Numbered from the stretch's first letter, positions 29,833 to 40,471 are shown. The stretch: DNA of 64,000 bases from Shinella daejeonensis (GCF_024281235.1 NZ_JAHWXY010000003.1:248001-312000); one strand, 5' to 3'. Made by a program: numbers and translations. Notes: generated from the sequence alone by a model not told the origin.

Positions 29833-30810
29833 CTACCAGCGTAGCAGCACCGCGCCCCAGGTGAATCCCCCGCCCATCGCCTCCAGAAGAACGAGATCGC
29901 CCTGCCTGATGCGACCGTCGCCGGCGGCTGCCGCCAGCGCCAGCGGAATGGAGGCGGCGGAGGTATTGCCGTGCAGATCCACCGTCACCACGACTTTCTC
30001 GGGCGCGATACCGAGCTTCTTCGCCGAAGCGTCGATAATACGCTTGTTCGCCTGATGCGGCACCATCCAGTCGATATCGTCGCTGGAAAAGCCGGTGGCG
30101 TCATAGGCCGCGACGATGACGTCGGTGATCATGCCGACCGCGTGCTTGAAGACCTCGCGGCCCTCCATCCGCAGATGGCCGACGGTGCCCGTGCTGGAAG
30201 GACCGCCGTCGACATAGAGCTTGTCGCGATGCGCGCCGTCGGAGCGCAGCTGCGCCGTCAGAACGCCGCGGTCCGCGTTGGTGCCGGCGCTTTCCTGCGC
30301 CTCCAGCACGATCGCCCCCGCGCCGTCGCCGAACAGCACGCAGGTGGTGCGATCCGTCCAGTCGAGAATGCGCGAGAAGGTCTCCGCGCCGATCACCAGC
30401 GCGCGCCGGGCCAGCCCGCCGCGAAGATGGGCGTCGGCGGTCGCAACCGCATAGACGAAGCCGGAACAGACCGCCTGCATGTCGAAAGCGAAGCCGTGAT
30501 GCATGCCGAGCCGGTTCTGGATATCGACGGCGACGGCCGGGAAGGTGTTGTCCGGGGTCGATGTGGCGACGATGATCAGGTCTATATCCGCCGCTGTCAG
30601 TCCGGCGCGGTCCAGCGCCTGCTGCGCGGCGGCGGCCCCCAGCGACGCGGTCGTCTCGCCCTCGCCGGCGATATAGCGCTGGCGGATGCCGGTGCGCTGC
30701 ACGATCCATTCGTCGGTCGTATCGACCATGCTTTCCAGCTCGGCATTCTTGAGCACCCGCTTGGGAAGCGCTGTTCCGAAGCCGCGAACCACTGAACGGA
30801 TCATCTTCAT
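29833..30810 (-). CDS. fabH: 3-oxoacyl-ACP synthase III (KAS III)
   Basis: Initiates type II fatty acid synthesis by condensing acetyl-CoA with malonyl-ACP. It is 325 residues with the catalytic triad Cys115 (AVCSGF), His252 (VPHQANKR) and Asn282 (HGNTSAAS). The start ATG at 30810 overlaps the plsX stop (ATGA) and follows GGTGGGG, so translation is coupled with plsX. Operon DUF177-plsX-fabH couples phospholipid and fatty acid initiation, as in many bacteria. Confidence 0.97.
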   Translation of the reverse strand: MKMIRSVVRGFGTALPKRVLKNAELESMVDTTDEWIVQRTGIRQRYIAGEGETTASLGAAAAQQALDRAGLTAADIDLIIVATSTPDNTFPAVAVDIQNRLGMHHGFAFDMQAVCSGFVYAVATADAHLRGGLARRALVIGAETFSRILDWTDRTTCVLFGDGAGAIVLEAQESAGTNADRGVLTAQLRSDGAHRDKLYVDGGPSSTGTVGHLRMEGREVFKHAVGMITDVIVAAYDATGFSSDDIDWMVPHQANKRIIDASAKKLGIAPEKVVVTVDLHGNTSAASIPLALAAAAGDGRIRQGDLVLLEAMGGGFTWGAVLLRW

Positions 30811-31865
30811 ACCCCACCGCTCACGCCGGGAGCCTCGCCTTCGACGGGGCGGCCGGCATGATACTTTTGCAAATCTTTTTCGATCTTGTCCTTGAGCCCG
30901 TTGCGGGCCATGTCGTAGCCGACGTCGACGGCGGCGGCGAACCCCTCGGCATCCGTGCCGCCGTGGCTCTTGATCACGATACCGTTCAGCCCCAGGAAGA
31001 CCCCGCCGTTGACCTTGCGGGGATCCATCTTCTCGCGCACCCGGTCGAAAGCGCTCTTGGCGAGAATATAGCCGAGACGGGCGAGCAGCGTGCGCGACAT
31101 GGCGGCGCGCAGATAGGTCGCGATCTGGCGTGCCGTTCCTTCCGCCGCCTTGAGGGCGATATTGCCGGCGAAGCCTTCCGTGACCACGACGTCCACCGTT
31201 CCCTTGCCGATGTCGTCGCCTTCGACGAAGCCGTAATAGTCGATGGCCTCGAAGTTGGCCTCGCGGATGAGCTGGCCGGCGGCCTTGACCTCTTCCTGCC
31301 CCTTGATCTCCTCGACGCCGACATTCAGGAGGCCAAGGGTCGGCTTCTCGATATCGAAGAGCGCCCGGGCCATGGCGCCGCCCATCAGCGCGAAGTCGAA
31401 AAGCTGGTTGGCGTCGGCGCCGATGGTGGCGCCGATATCGAGCACGATGCTTTCGCCCTTGAGGGTCGGCCAGATCCCGGCGATCGCCGGCCGCTCGATA
31501 TTGGCCATCATGCGCAGGCAGAATTTCGACATCGCCATCAGCGCACCGGTGTTGCCGGCCGAAACGGCCACGTCGGCCTCACCCTTGGCGACCGCGTCGA
31601 TGGTCCGCCACATGGAGGATTTCCCCCGGCCGCGACGCAGCGCCTGGCTGGGTTTTTCGTCCATGGCGACCGCGACGTCGCAATGATGGAAGGTACTCGC
31701 CGCCTTCAGCTTCGGATGCCGATCCAGGAGCGGCTCGCACTGGGCGGCGTCGCCGTAGAGAATGAAGCGTATGTCGGGGTGTCGCTCCAGGGCCTTGGCT
31801 GCGCCGGGGATGGCGACATTCGGACCGAAATCGCCACCCATGACATCAACGGAAATCGTGACCAC
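30807..31865 (-). CDS. plsX: Phosphate acyltransferase PlsX
   Basis: Makes acyl-phosphate from acyl-ACP for phospholipid synthesis at the membrane. 352 residues; signature [12 protein letters not shown] at the N-terminus, [10 protein letters not shown], and [13 protein letters not shown] with family spacing. I use the GTG at 31865, which puts the conserved DVMGGD at the usual distance from the start; the upstream sequence in that frame is not PlsX-like. The ribosome binding site (AAGG ~11 nt upstream) is weak. Overlaps fabH by 4 nt. Confidence 0.95.
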   Translation of the reverse strand: MVTISVDVMGGDFGPNVAIPGAAKALERHPDIRFILYGDAAQCEPLLDRHPKLKAASTFHHCDVAVAMDEKPSQALRRGRGKSSMWRTIDAVAKGEADVAVSAGNTGALMAMSKFCLRMMANIERPAIAGIWPTLKGESIVLDIGATIGADANQLFDFALMGGAMARALFDIEKPTLGLLNVGVEEIKGQEEVKAAGQLIREANFEAIDYYGFVEGDDIGKGTVDVVVTEGFAGNIALKAAEGTARQIATYLRAAMSRTLLARLGYILAKSAFDRVREKMDPRKVNGGVFLGLNGIVIKSHGGTDAEGFAAAVDVGYDMARNGLKDKIEKDLQKYHAGRPVEGEAPGVSGGV

Positions 31866-31981
31866 GCGTGTATTGCCTTGTTCTGTTTCCGGCGACGGGG
31901 AACCGGTACGACGGAATTGCGTCAAAATACTGCTTTTCGCAGGGGTGACAACTGAATTATCCGCCGCCCCGATATTATCGT

Positions 31982-32536
31982 TCAGTCTTTTTTCCAGTCC
32001 TTGAGCACGGCGAAGGGAGACGGCTTGCGGTCGTCCTTTTCGGTGCTCTCTATATGGCCGGAAAAGGTCACGTCCACCTTGCGCGGGTAAGGGTCTATCG
32101 CCAGGGCGACATGTTCCGCCGCCACCGCCCCGACATCGATGCTGTCGCCGGAAAAGCTTTCCGGCGCGTCCGGACCTTCCGGGTCGAGCAGCATCTCGCC
32201 GCTCTCGATCGCCGCCGGCATGCGCGCCAGTCTGGAGCCTTCCGGCACGAACACCACTTCGACCGCCTCGTCGATATGGGCGTCCACCGGCTCCAGCGTC
32301 ACCACGCAGGCCTGCACGATATCGGCCGAGACCCGGCCCTTCAGGCGCACGCCGTCGCGCTTCCAGCGCTGCAACTGGAAGCTGGCCGACAGCGCCTTGA
32401 CCTCGAGGATGTTCCAGAGGGCCGCAAGTCCCGCCCGCTCCTCCGCGTCGGCCGCGATCGTGACCTCGACCGGATTGGCCGAGACATGCCCGACCCGCAC
32501 GGGATAGGAAAAGGGAGTATCGTCGTCTTTCTTCAT
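31982..32536 (-). CDS. DUF177 (YceD-like) protein
   Basis: 184-residue protein of the YceD/DUF177 family, linked in many bacteria to rRNA or large-subunit ribosome maturation and to the adjacent rpmF. The central cysteine-containing strand [21 protein letters not shown] is the family core. The acidic C-terminal half ([14 protein letters not shown]) is usual in alphaproteobacteria. It precedes plsX after a 116-nt gap; no rpmF lies between them. Confidence 0.88.
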   Translation of the reverse strand: MKKDDDTPFSYPVRVGHVSANPVEVTIAADAEERAGLAALWNILEVKALSASFQLQRWKRDGVRLKGRVSADIVQACVVTLEPVDAHIDEAVEVVFVPEGSRLARMPAAIESGEMLLDPEGPDAPESFSGDSIDVGAVAAEHVALAIDPYPRKVDVTFSGHIESTEKDDRKPSPFAVLKDWKKD

Positions 32537-32594
32537 GATCGCTTTCCGGACGCCGGCGCGAATTTCGATTCGCCGGCCGGTCCATTCTTCATTC

Positions 32595-32635
32595 TAGAGC
32601 ATTTCCGCTTTTCACCGAATCGCGAAAACGCTCTA
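32595..32635. repeat. Dispersed palindromic repeat, copy 2
   Basis: Begins tagagcatttccgctttt and ends gaaaacgctcta, the two ends being inverted complements over tagagc/gctcta plus cgcttttc-like and gcgaaaac-like inner arms. It lies between the bc1 chaperone gene and DUF177 and is the shortest copy. Confidence 0.8.
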
Positions 32636-32681
32636 TCTGTTTGTTTTCATGCGATTGCCGGCGCACAGACGCGCCGCAACC

Positions 32682-33236
32682 TCAGCCGGGACGGGTTTCG
32701 GGAGGCGGCGACAGGCGCAGCGCCCCGATATCGATATCCTCTTCCGGCACGCTCGCCAGGGTCCACTCGACCGCCATCAGGTGGTCGGCAAGCGCCTCCA
32801 TCGAGGGCGCGTCGTCGCCGGCCTCGGGATATATATTGCGGCGCAGCGCCAGCGCCAATGCCTCCCGGTCGGCGGCATCGAGAGCCGCGGCATAGGATTC
32901 CAGCCGGCCGTAGAACATGGCGGCGAATTTCTTCATCCGCTTCGGCACGCCGACGTCGCTGACGCCGAGTTCGCGAATGGAATGATCCACATCCTCGAAA
33001 AAGGCGTCGATGATCTCCTGGGCGATCTCCTGGCCGGAGGTGGCGCAACTGCGGGTGCGCCGGAAATAGAGGATGAGAACGGCCGACAGCATCTCGAAAC
33101 GCCCCATCACGGTATCCGGAACGCCCAGCGCCTCGTAGAGGCCGGGCTCGCGCGCCGCCGCCGTCAGATGCGCATATTGCCGCTCGACAATTCGCCGGTT
33201 GCCGTTTTTTTTCCCGAACAGGCCGAAAATCATCAT
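32682..33236 (-). CDS. Ubiquinol-cytochrome c chaperone family protein
   Basis: 184-residue protein of the Ubiq_cyt_C_chap family (related to mitochondrial Cbp3/UQCC1), which helps assemble the cytochrome bc1 complex. N-terminus MMIFGLFGKKN, core LYEALGVPDTVMGRFEML and MKKFAAMFYGRLESYAAAL are characteristic. Two adjacent ATGs (33236 and 33233) are possible starts. It is divergent from bamE, a neighbourhood conserved in rhizobia. Confidence 0.88.
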   Translation of the reverse strand: MMIFGLFGKKNGNRRIVERQYAHLTAAAREPGLYEALGVPDTVMGRFEMLSAVLILYFRRTRSCATSGQEIAQEIIDAFFEDVDHSIRELGVSDVGVPKRMKKFAAMFYGRLESYAAALDAADREALALALRRNIYPEAGDDAPSMEALADHLMAVEWTLASVPEEDIDIGALRLSPPPETRPG

Positions 33237-33385
33237 TAAGCCCAGTTTTGCCCGTTTCAAACTATCGAGCCGTCGCATGTCATGTTGCATGACGGTCGAA
33301 GCTGGTTTACCCAAGCAGGCACGAATTGCAATGGCTGTGCGGCGAACACAGTCCGGGGACGCCGTTGAAGAGAGATGCGTTGAAT

Positions 33386-33853
33386 ATGAAGCTGCTGCGT
33401 AACACCACTCTTGCCGCGGGCCTCTCCCTCGCCATCCTGTCGGGCTGCAACACCGGCGAAGTCCTGCATCAAGGCTACGTCGTCGATCAGGAAACGCTGG
33501 CGCTCGCTCCCGTCGGCTCGTCGCGCGAGCAGGTGCTCCTGTCGCTCGGCACGCCCACTTCCACCGCGACCTTCGGTAACGAGGTCTTCTACTATATTTC
33601 GCAGACGCGCTCGCGCCCCGTCGCCTTCATGAAGCCGAAGCTCGTCGAGCAGAGCATCCTCGCCGTCTATTTCGACAAGGACGGCAATGTCGGGCGGCTG
33701 GCCCATTACACGCTTCAGGACGGCGCGGTCTTCGATTTGATCTCGCGCACGACCCCCACCGGCGGCGCGGAACTCAGCTTCCTCGGCCAGTTGCTGCGTG
33801 GCGGAGCCAACCCGGGCATGATGCTCAAGAACGTGCTCGGCAACGGCTCCTGA
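33386..33853 (+). CDS. bamE: Outer membrane assembly lipoprotein BamE (SmpA/OmlA)
   Basis: 155-residue lipoprotein of the BAM complex that inserts beta-barrel proteins. The signal peptide ends with lipobox LAILSGC (Cys about residue 22). The SmpA/OmlA domain contains GSSREQVLLSLGTPTSTATF and FYYISQTRS; the C-terminal extension (GGAELSFLGQLLRGG) is common in alphaproteobacteria. Start at ATG 33386. Followed by a bidirectional terminator shared with hppA. Confidence 0.92.
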   Translation: MKLLRNTTLAAGLSLAILSGCNTGEVLHQGYVVDQETLALAPVGSSREQVLLSLGTPTSTATFGNEVFYYISQTRSRPVAFMKPKLVEQSILAVYFDKDGNVGRLAHYTLQDGAVFDLISRTTPTGGAELSFLGQLLRGGANPGMMLKNVLGNGS

Positions 33854-33902
33854 CCGACGCGGCCGTCTTGCCGGACGTCCGCAATCATCGGAAAAATCGA
33901 CG

Positions 33903-33939
33903 AAAAAACCGCGGGGATGACGATCCCCGCGGTTTTTTT
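33903..33939. terminator. Bidirectional terminator between bamE and hppA
   Basis: Fifteen-base perfect arms (aaaaaaccgcgggga / tccccgcggtttttt) around tgacga. U-tracts are available on both strands, ending bamE on plus and hppA on minus. Confidence 0.95.
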
Positions 33940-33953
33940 CCTGCTTCCCCTCC

Positions 33954-36089
33954 TCAGGCGAGGATGGCGAGCAGCAGGAGCGCGACGATATTGGTGATCT
34001 TGATCGCCGGATTGACGGCCGGGCCGGCGGTGTCCTTGTAGGGATCGCCGACCGTATCGCCGGTGACGGAGGCCTTGTGGGCTTCCGAGCCCTTCAGGTG
34101 ACGGTTGCCGTCCTTATCGACGAAGCCGTCCTCGAAGCTCTTCTTCGCGTTGTCCCAGGCGCCGCCGCCCGAGGTCATGGAAATCGCCACGAAAAGGCCG
34201 TTGACGATAACGCCGAGCAGCGAGGCTCCGAGCGCCGCGAAGGCGGAGGCCTTCGAACCGGAGATGAGCAGCACGCCGAAATAGACGACGAACGGCGCCA
34301 GCACCGGCAGCAACGACGGCACGATCATCTCGCGGATCGCCGCCTTTGTGAGAAGGTCCACGGCCCGCCCGTAATCCGGCCGCTCGGTCCCCGCCATGAT
34401 GCCGGGCTTCTCGCGGAACTGCCGCCGCACTTCCTCGACGATGGCGCCCGCCGCACGGCCGACGGCGGTCATCGCGATGCCGCCGAAGAGATACGGAATG
34501 AGACCGCCGAAGATCAGTCCCGCCACCACATAGGGATTGGAGAGATCGAAGGAGATCGCGCCGACATCCGCGAAATACGGATATTTGTCGCCGTTCGCCG
34601 CGAAATAGGCGAGGTCGTTCGAATAGGCGGCGAAGAGCACCAGCGCGCCGAGACCGGCCGAGCCGATCGCATAGCCCTTGGTGACCGCCTTCGTCGTATT
34701 GCCGACGGCGTCCAGCGCGTCGGTGGACTTGCGCACCTCCGGGTCGAGGCCCGCCATTTCGGCGATCCCTCCGGCATTGTCGGTGACCGGACCGAAGGCG
34801 TCGAGCGCCACGATCATGCCGGCGATGCCGAGCATGGCGGTGACGGCGATGCCGGTGCCGAAAAGGCCGGCGAGCTGATAGGTGGAGATGATGCCGCCGA
34901 CGATGACGATGGCCGGCAGCGCCGTCGATTCGAGCGACACCGCAAGGCCCTGGATGACGTTGGTGCCGTGGCCGGTGACGGAGGCCTGGGCGATGGAATT
35001 CACCGGGCGCTTGTTGGTGCCGGTGTAATATTCGGTGATCACCACGATCAGCGCGGTAACCACGAGGCCGATCAGTCCGCAGGCGAAGAGCGCGCTGCCG
35101 GTGATCTCCATGCCGTTCACCGTGCCGATGACACCCCAGCCGACGGTCGCCGACGTGGCGGCGGCAAGACCGAGGATCGACAGCACGCCCGTGACGATGA
35201 GTCCCTTGTAGAGGGCGCCCATGATCGAGCCGTTGGAGCCGAGCTTCACGAAGAAGGTTCCGACGATGGAGGTGATGACGCAGGCCGCGCAAATCGCCAG
35301 CGGATAGGCCATGGTGCTGGCCAGGATCGGCGTGCCGGCAAAGAAGATCGCCGCGAGCACCATGGTGGCGACCACGGTCACCGCGTAGGTCTCGAAGAGA
35401 TCGGCCGCCATGCCGGCGCAATCGCCGACGTTGTCGCCGACGTTATCGGCGATGGTGGCCGGGTTGCGCGGGTCGTCCTCTGGAATGCCGGCCTCGACCT
35501 TGCCGACGAGGTCGCCGCCGACATCGGCCCCCTTGGTGAAGATGCCGCCGCCGAGGCGGGCGAAGATCGAGATCAGCGACGCGCCAAAGCCGAGCGCCAC
35601 GAGGGAATCGATGACCTGCCGCGAGGCGGTCTCATGGCCGAGCGGGCCGGTGAGCACCCAGTAGTAGATCGACACCCCGAGCAGCGCCAGACCGGCGACC
35701 AGCATGCCGGTGATCGCACCGGACTTGAAGGCGATATCGAGACCGGAGGACAGGCTGGCGGACGCGGCCTGCGCCGTGCGGACGTTGGCGCGCACGGAAA
35801 CATGCATGCCGATGAAGCCGGCGACCCCCGACAGCACCGCACCGATCAGGAAGCCGATCGCGGCCGTTGCGGACAGAAGGAGCCAGGTGCCGACGAAGAC
35901 GACGACCCCGACGATGGCGATGGTCTTGTACTGCCGGGTGAGATAGGCCTGCGCCCCTTCCCGGATGTAGCCTGCAATTTCCTGCATGCGGGCATTGCCC
36001 TGATCCGCGGCAAGCACCGACCGTATCGCCCAGATGGCATAAACCACCGAGAGCAATCCGCATGCAATCACGCCCAACAATATGGTCAT
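33954..36089 (-). CDS. hppA: Membrane proton-pumping pyrophosphatase, K+-independent type
   Basis: Couples PPi hydrolysis to proton export across the inner membrane. 711 residues with about 16 transmembrane helices. Catalytic motifs [20 protein letters not shown] and [19 protein letters not shown] bind Mg-PPi. The determinant after GNTT is lysine ([10 protein letters not shown]), the signature of K+-independent pumps; K+-dependent ones have alanine there. It is the last gene of the minus-strand run from glyA, 163 nt after the MFS gene. Confidence 0.96.
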   Translation of the reverse strand: MTILLGVIACGLLSVVYAIWAIRSVLAADQGNARMQEIAGYIREGAQAYLTRQYKTIAIVGVVVFVGTWLLLSATAAIGFLIGAVLSGVAGFIGMHVSVRANVRTAQAASASLSSGLDIAFKSGAITGMLVAGLALLGVSIYYWVLTGPLGHETASRQVIDSLVALGFGASLISIFARLGGGIFTKGADVGGDLVGKVEAGIPEDDPRNPATIADNVGDNVGDCAGMAADLFETYAVTVVATMVLAAIFFAGTPILASTMAYPLAICAACVITSIVGTFFVKLGSNGSIMGALYKGLIVTGVLSILGLAAATSATVGWGVIGTVNGMEITGSALFACGLIGLVVTALIVVITEYYTGTNKRPVNSIAQASVTGHGTNVIQGLAVSLESTALPAIVIVGGIISTYQLAGLFGTGIAVTAMLGIAGMIVALDAFGPVTDNAGGIAEMAGLDPEVRKSTDALDAVGNTTKAVTKGYAIGSAGLGALVLFAAYSNDLAYFAANGDKYPYFADVGAISFDLSNPYVVAGLIFGGLIPYLFGGIAMTAVGRAAGAIVEEVRRQFREKPGIMAGTERPDYGRAVDLLTKAAIREMIVPSLLPVLAPFVVYFGVLLISGSKASAFAALGASLLGVIVNGLFVAISMTSGGGAWDNAKKSFEDGFVDKDGNRHLKGSEAHKASVTGDTVGDPYKDTAGPAVNPAIKITNIVALLLLAILA

Positions 36090-36252
36090 TTAGCTCTGTC
36101 CTCCTTAAGGGCCGCAAAACCCTCTCGCCGCGGCCGTGACGCGCCGATACCGCCTGCCTCCTCACAGACGATGCCGGTGCGGGGAGAGAGTGCGTTTGAG
36201 AATCGGTTGCGTCAAGTCGCCGCGGCAGGACAGCACTCCTGCCGGGAAGATT

Positions 36253-37485
36253 TCACGCTCCGGCGGGAACCCGGCGCGAGCGCAGCAGCAGAAGAACGAT
36301 CAGGAGAAGGCTGACGCCCGTCACCGGCCAGAACACCAGATTGATCGTCTGCCAGCCATAGGCGTTGAACACCTTGCCGGACGCGAAGGAGGCGAGCGCC
36401 ACCGTGCCGAACAGAACGATGTCATGGAAACCCTGCACCTTGTCGGCCTCGTGCGGGCGATAGCTGGAGGCGACGATGGCCGTCGCGCCGATGAAGCCGA
36501 AATTCCAGCCGACGCCGAGCAGGATCAGCGCCCCCCAGAAATTCCAGAGTTCGATGCCCATATGGGCGACACCGGCGCAGGCCATGAGGATGATGAGGCC
36601 GGCGGCGACCACCTTCTCCGTTCCGAACCGCTGGATCAGCATGCCGGTGAAGAAGCTCGGGGCGAACATGGCGAGCACATGCCACTGGATGCCGAGGGTC
36701 GCAAGCTCCGTGGAAAAGCCGCAGCCGATCACCATGGCGAGCGGCGCGCCGGTCATCATGAAGGTCATCAGCGCATAGGAGGAAATGCCGCAGACCATGC
36801 CGGTCATGAAGCGCTGGGTCAGGACGATCTCCCGCAACGGTCGCGCCGTCTCGCCGGCGGCGACCGCCTCCGCCTTGCGGTCGGGCAGGCGCAGCAGGAG
36901 GAAGAGCACGATGGCGGCAAGGCAGATCGGCGCGAAGGCGAGGAAAGCGCCCGCGAAAAGCACCGGGAAGAACAGGTCCTTGGTGAAGATCACCACCTGC
37001 GGGCCGAGGATGGCGGAAACGACCCCACCGGCCAGGATCCACGATATGGCGCGCGGCTTGTAGAAGGACGGAGACGCATCGGCCGCCGCAAAGCGGATCT
37101 TCTGCGTAAAGCCCCCCGAAATGCCGATCAGCACGAAGCCGGTAGCGAAAAGCCAGAAATCGCCGCGAAACAGCGCGATGGCGGCAAGGATGCCGCCTCC
37201 CGCGCCGAGAAGCGCCCCCACGATGAAGCCGAAGGCGCGGCCGAGAAGACGGGCGGCGATGGCGACGAAGACCGCGCCGAGCGCCACGCCGACGTTGAAG
37301 CCGGTCAGCGGCGCGGTGGCGAGCGACTTGTCGTCGCCGAGCAGATCGTAGCCGGCCAGGCCGCCGATCGAAAATGCGATCGGCCCGGCGGAAGACAGGA
37401 GTGCCTGCGCGGCCGTCAGCAGGAAGACGTTACGGCGCGCGGCGGAGAGTTCCCGCCCGAGCCCATCGACCGCGATCGTACTCAT
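36253..37485 (-). CDS. MFS transporter
   Basis: 410-residue major facilitator with twelve predicted helices. It lacks a clear class motif beyond the loop 2-3 signature LLGRAFGFIVGALLGAGGG. The helices around WNFGFIGATAIVASSYRPHEADKVQGFHD resemble uncharacterised MFS proteins of alphaproteobacteria. The substrate is unknown. It starts 45 nt after nusB on the same strand, so it may be co-transcribed with it. Confidence 0.85.
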   Translation of the reverse strand: MSTIAVDGLGRELSAARRNVFLLTAAQALLSSAGPIAFSIGGLAGYDLLGDDKSLATAPLTGFNVGVALGAVFVAIAARLLGRAFGFIVGALLGAGGGILAAIALFRGDFWLFATGFVLIGISGGFTQKIRFAAADASPSFYKPRAISWILAGGVVSAILGPQVVIFTKDLFFPVLFAGAFLAFAPICLAAIVLFLLLRLPDRKAEAVAAGETARPLREIVLTQRFMTGMVCGISSYALMTFMMTGAPLAMVIGCGFSTELATLGIQWHVLAMFAPSFFTGMLIQRFGTEKVVAAGLIILMACAGVAHMGIELWNFWGALILLGVGWNFGFIGATAIVASSYRPHEADKVQGFHDIVLFGTVALASFASGKVFNAYGWQTINLVFWPVTGVSLLLIVLLLLRSRRVPAGA

Positions 37486-37530
37486 CGTGACACCGCTCCT
37501 TATCGTCGCTGGATTTTCGCGTTGACGCGC

Positions 37531-38016
37531 CTATTTGCGCGCATCCGGGCGAAGCTGGCGGGCGATGCGGTCGAGGACCGCGTTCACCAGCTTCGGTTCC
37601 TCGTCCTCGAAGAAGGCCTTGGCGATCTCGACATACTCCGTGACGATGACCGCAATGGGAATGTCCTTGCGTTCCTTCAACTCGAAGGTTCCGGCGCGCA
37701 GGATCGCCCGGACGGTGGAATCGAGCCTCGACAGCGCCCAGTCGTCCTGGAGCGCGGTGCCGATCAGCGGGTCGAGCAGACGCTGGTCGCGCACCACCCC
37801 CGACACGATCGAGCGGAACCAGCCGGCGTCGGCCTTCAGGTAGGTGTCGCCGTCCAGTTCCTGGCCCAGGCGGTGCGCTTCATATTCCGCGACGATCTCG
37901 AGCAGGCCGGTGCCGCCGACGTCCATCTGATAGAGCGCCTGCACGGCGGCAAGGCGCGCTGCCCCCCGCTGATTGGCCAGTCTGACCGGCGGCTGCTGAT
38001 CCCGGTCCGCGTTCAC
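37531..38016 (-). CDS. nusB: Transcription antitermination factor NusB
   Basis: 161-residue all-helical RNA-binding protein that works with NusE (S10) at boxA in rRNA operons. Family features: [19 protein letters not shown] at the N-terminus and [31 protein letters not shown] at the C-terminus. GTG start at 38016 overlaps the ribH stop (GTGA), the usual coupling of nusB to riboflavin genes. Confidence 0.95.
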   Translation of the reverse strand: MNADRDQQPPVRLANQRGAARLAAVQALYQMDVGGTGLLEIVAEYEAHRLGQELDGDTYLKADAGWFRSIVSGVVRDQRLLDPLIGTALQDDWALSRLDSTVRAILRAGTFELKERKDIPIAVIVTEYVEIAKAFFEDEEPKLVNAVLDRIARQLRPDARK

Positions 38017-38474
38017 TGTTCACCGCCCAGTTTCTGTTTCAGCGCGATCATCGTCAGCGCCGCGCGCGCCGCAAATCCGCCCTTGTCGCCCTCCGAGCGG
38101 CGGGCGCGCGCCCAGCCCTGCTCGTCATTTTCCACCGTCAGGATGCCGTTGCCGATGGGCAGGCTTTCACTGACCGCGAGATCCATGAGGGCGCGGCTCG
38201 ATTCGTTGGCGACAATGTCGAAATGATAGGTCTCGCCGCGGATCACCATGCCGAGGGCGACGAAACCGTCGTACCACGTTCCGCCGTTCTCCATGCCGTC
38301 GAGCGCCATGGCGATGGCGGCGGGAACTTCCAGCGCGCCCATCACCGTCACGACATCATAGGTCGCGCCGGCCGCATCGAGCGCCTGCCTGGCGCCATCG
38401 AGCATCGCATCGGCCATGTCGTCGTAAAAGCGCGCCTCGACGATAAGAAGATGAGGATTATCGGGGTTGGCCAT
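38013..38474 (-). CDS. ribH: 6,7-dimethyl-8-ribityllumazine synthase
   Basis: Penultimate enzyme of riboflavin synthesis, condensing the ribityl-aminouracil with the four-carbon phosphate. 153 residues; [18 protein letters not shown] at the N-terminus, GALEVPAAI, and the loop [20 protein letters not shown] with the catalytic histidine. It lies downstream of the GGDEF gene rather than directly after ribE. Its stop overlaps the nusB start. Confidence 0.96.
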   Translation of the reverse strand: MANPDNPHLLIVEARFYDDMADAMLDGARQALDAAGATYDVVTVMGALEVPAAIAMALDGMENGGTWYDGFVALGMVIRGETYHFDIVANESSRALMDLAVSESLPIGNGILTVENDEQGWARARRSEGDKGGFAARAALTMIALKQKLGGEQ

Positions 38475-38589
38475 GGTTCACCTGAAAAACTGGACGTGCC
38501 GCATCGATCGCGGGCGGAACGGGGGTCAAACCATGCCCGCGCCGCCTTGGCAAGTGCTTTCCACAGCATGCCGCCATATCGCCGGCGGC

Positions 38590-39744
38590 TCAGGCGATGC
38601 GCAATCGCTCCCGGGCCTGCGAGATCCGGTTGCGGCCTTCCTGTTTCGACAGATAGAGCGCCTTGTCGGCGGCGTTGAGAAGCACGTCGAAGGAAAACCG
38701 CTCATGCTCGGCGAAGGCGACGCCGGCGCTGACGGTGCAGGAGACCGCATCGCCATCCGCCGGGATGGTCTGCATGGAGAAATCGGTGCGGATGAGTTCG
38801 GCAAGCAGCATCGCCCGGTCCGGGGCGACGCGCTCCAGGACAAGGGCGAATTCCTCGCCGCCCAGGCGGGCGGCGACGGCGGCGGCCGGTGCATGACCGG
38901 TCATGACACGGGCGAAAGCGCAAAGCACCGCATCGCCGACAGCGTGACCGTGGCGGTCGTTGACCGCCTTGAAATGATCGAGGTCGAAGGCGATCACCGC
39001 GGCATGCGCTTCGACGCCCTTCTCACCGTAGCGGTCGAACAGGGCCCGACGGTTCAGGAGGCCGGTCAGCGCATCCGTCATGGCTTCGCGGCGGTTGCTG
39101 GCGGCGACACGCCACTGGTTGAGCGCCAGCGACATCGCCCCGATACCGGTAATGCCGACGATGGCCACGATCAGATTGAGATCCTCCGCCCAATTGTCCG
39201 GCGCACCTTCCAGAACCCAGGCGCCATCGTGGATAAGAACCAGCGCGCAGAGCAGAAAGGAGATCGTCGTCAGGACGTAGAGCAGCGAGATGCCGGTGAG
39301 CGGGAGGGGCGCTTCCGCGCGGCTGCGCCAGTATTCCCAGGCCGTCATCGCAAGAAGCGCGGCCAGTAGCACATTGAAGGCGATGAAACCGAGGCCGCTG
39401 TAGCCGGCGACCATGAAAGGCAACGTGAATGCCGTCGAAACGGCGAAAGCGGCGAGGATGCGGTAGCGTCCCGGGCGACCGGTGCGAAAGCGCCAGGCCG
39501 CGCCGTAAATAAAGGAGAAGCTTGCCAGTTGCAGGGCGAAGCAGAGGCACCCCAGCAACACATCCGGCCGGGTCACATAAGCATTATAGACCGCAACGGC
39601 CGGGACCGTCAGGCCGATACCGATGGCCCAGGACAGAAGGAACCGCTCAAGCCGGGAGGAAAGCCAGGAGGCGAACAGGGTTCCCGCCAGGCAGAAGCCC
39701 GACAGACCGATCGCCAGCAGTAACGTATGATAGTCGGGAGCCAT
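38590..39744 (-). CDS. Membrane-bound diguanylate cyclase (GGDEF)
   Basis: 384-residue protein with about seven transmembrane helices (residues ~5-215), then a GGDEF domain that makes the second messenger c-di-GMP. The active loop is GGEEF (in RLGGEEFALVL), with the Mg site in FDLDHFKAVND and the start DALTGLLNRRAL. The residues where an inhibitory RxxD I-site would sit read AAVA, so product inhibition is probably absent. Start at ATG 39744 (MAPDYHT). It lies between ribE and ribH in the same orientation (gaps 109 and 115 nt). Confidence 0.9.
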   Translation of the reverse strand: MAPDYHTLLLAIGLSGFCLAGTLFASWLSSRLERFLLSWAIGIGLTVPAVAVYNAYVTRPDVLLGCLCFALQLASFSFIYGAAWRFRTGRPGRYRILAAFAVSTAFTLPFMVAGYSGLGFIAFNVLLAALLAMTAWEYWRSRAEAPLPLTGISLLYVLTTISFLLCALVLIHDGAWVLEGAPDNWAEDLNLIVAIVGITGIGAMSLALNQWRVAASNRREAMTDALTGLLNRRALFDRYGEKGVEAHAAVIAFDLDHFKAVNDRHGHAVGDAVLCAFARVMTGHAPAAAVAARLGGEEFALVLERVAPDRAMLLAELIRTDFSMQTIPADGDAVSCTVSAGVAFAEHERFSFDVLLNAADKALYLSKQEGRNRISQARERLRIA

Positions 39745-39853
39745 TCGGCCGCAATCTCCAGGAGGCCCTTGCGGGGGCAACCTAAACTGCAAGAGGTATC
39801 ATTATCGTTACAGCGGCGCAGAGCGGCGCGGGAATTTTCGCTTGCTGGCCGGT

Positions 39854-40471
39854 TCACGCGCCAGCGGCGGGAAATTCCGCAAGCCGCGCGGCATAACGCG
39901 CCATCGTGTCGACCTCGAAATTGACGAAATCGCCGGCCTTGCGATCTCCCCAGGTCGTGACCTCCAGCGTATGGCGGATGAGCAGGACATCGAAGACCGT
40001 CCCGTCCACGGCATTGACCGTCAGCGACGTGCCGTCGAGGGCAACCGAGCCCTTCGGCGCAACGAAACGTTCGAGCCCCTCCGGCGCGCGAATGCGGAAG
40101 CGGGTCGCGTCTCCCTCCGCCTCGACCGAGAGGATTTCCGCCTTGCCGTCGACATGACCGGAGACGATATGGCCGCCGAGTTCGTCGCCGATCTTCAGCG
40201 AGCGTTCGAGGTTGACCCGGGTGCCGGCCTTCCAGCCGGCGATGGTGGTGAGACGCAAGGCCTCTTCCCAGGCCTCGACCTCGAACCAGCGCTCGTTCGA
40301 ACCCTTCTCCGGCAGGGCCGTCACCGTCAGGCAGGTCCCGGAATGGGCGATGGAAGCGCCCATCGCGATGGTGGCCGGATCATAGCCGGTGCGCAGGCGC
40401 AGACGCACGCCCTCGTTCATGGGCTCGACCGTCTCGACCGTTCCGATATCCGTGACTATGCCCGTAAACAT
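39854..40471 (-). CDS. ribE: Riboflavin synthase alpha chain
   Basis: Final step of riboflavin synthesis: dismutation of two lumazines. 205 residues made of two similar lumazine-binding barrels, starting MFTGIVTDIGTVE and with the second copy starting near residue 97 (HIVSGHVDG). C-terminal VNFEVDTMARYAARL is diagnostic. Overlaps ribD by 16 nt, so the genes are translationally coupled. Confidence 0.96.
   Translation of the reverse strand: MFTGIVTDIGTVETVEPMNEGVRLRLRTGYDPATIAMGASIAHSGTCLTVTALPEKGSNERWFEVEAWEEALRLTTIAGWKAGTRVNLERSLKIGDELGGHIVSGHVDGKAEILSVEAEGDATRFRIRAPEGLERFVAPKGSVALDGTSLTVNAVDGTVFDVLLIRHTLEVTTWGDRKAGDFVNFEVDTMARYAARLAEFPAAGA

Noticed and set aside
34077-36314. A long open frame antisense to hppA (about 745 codons)
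   Set aside because: Composition artefact, with Gly/Asp/Arg/His-rich low-complexity translation; hppA is certain.
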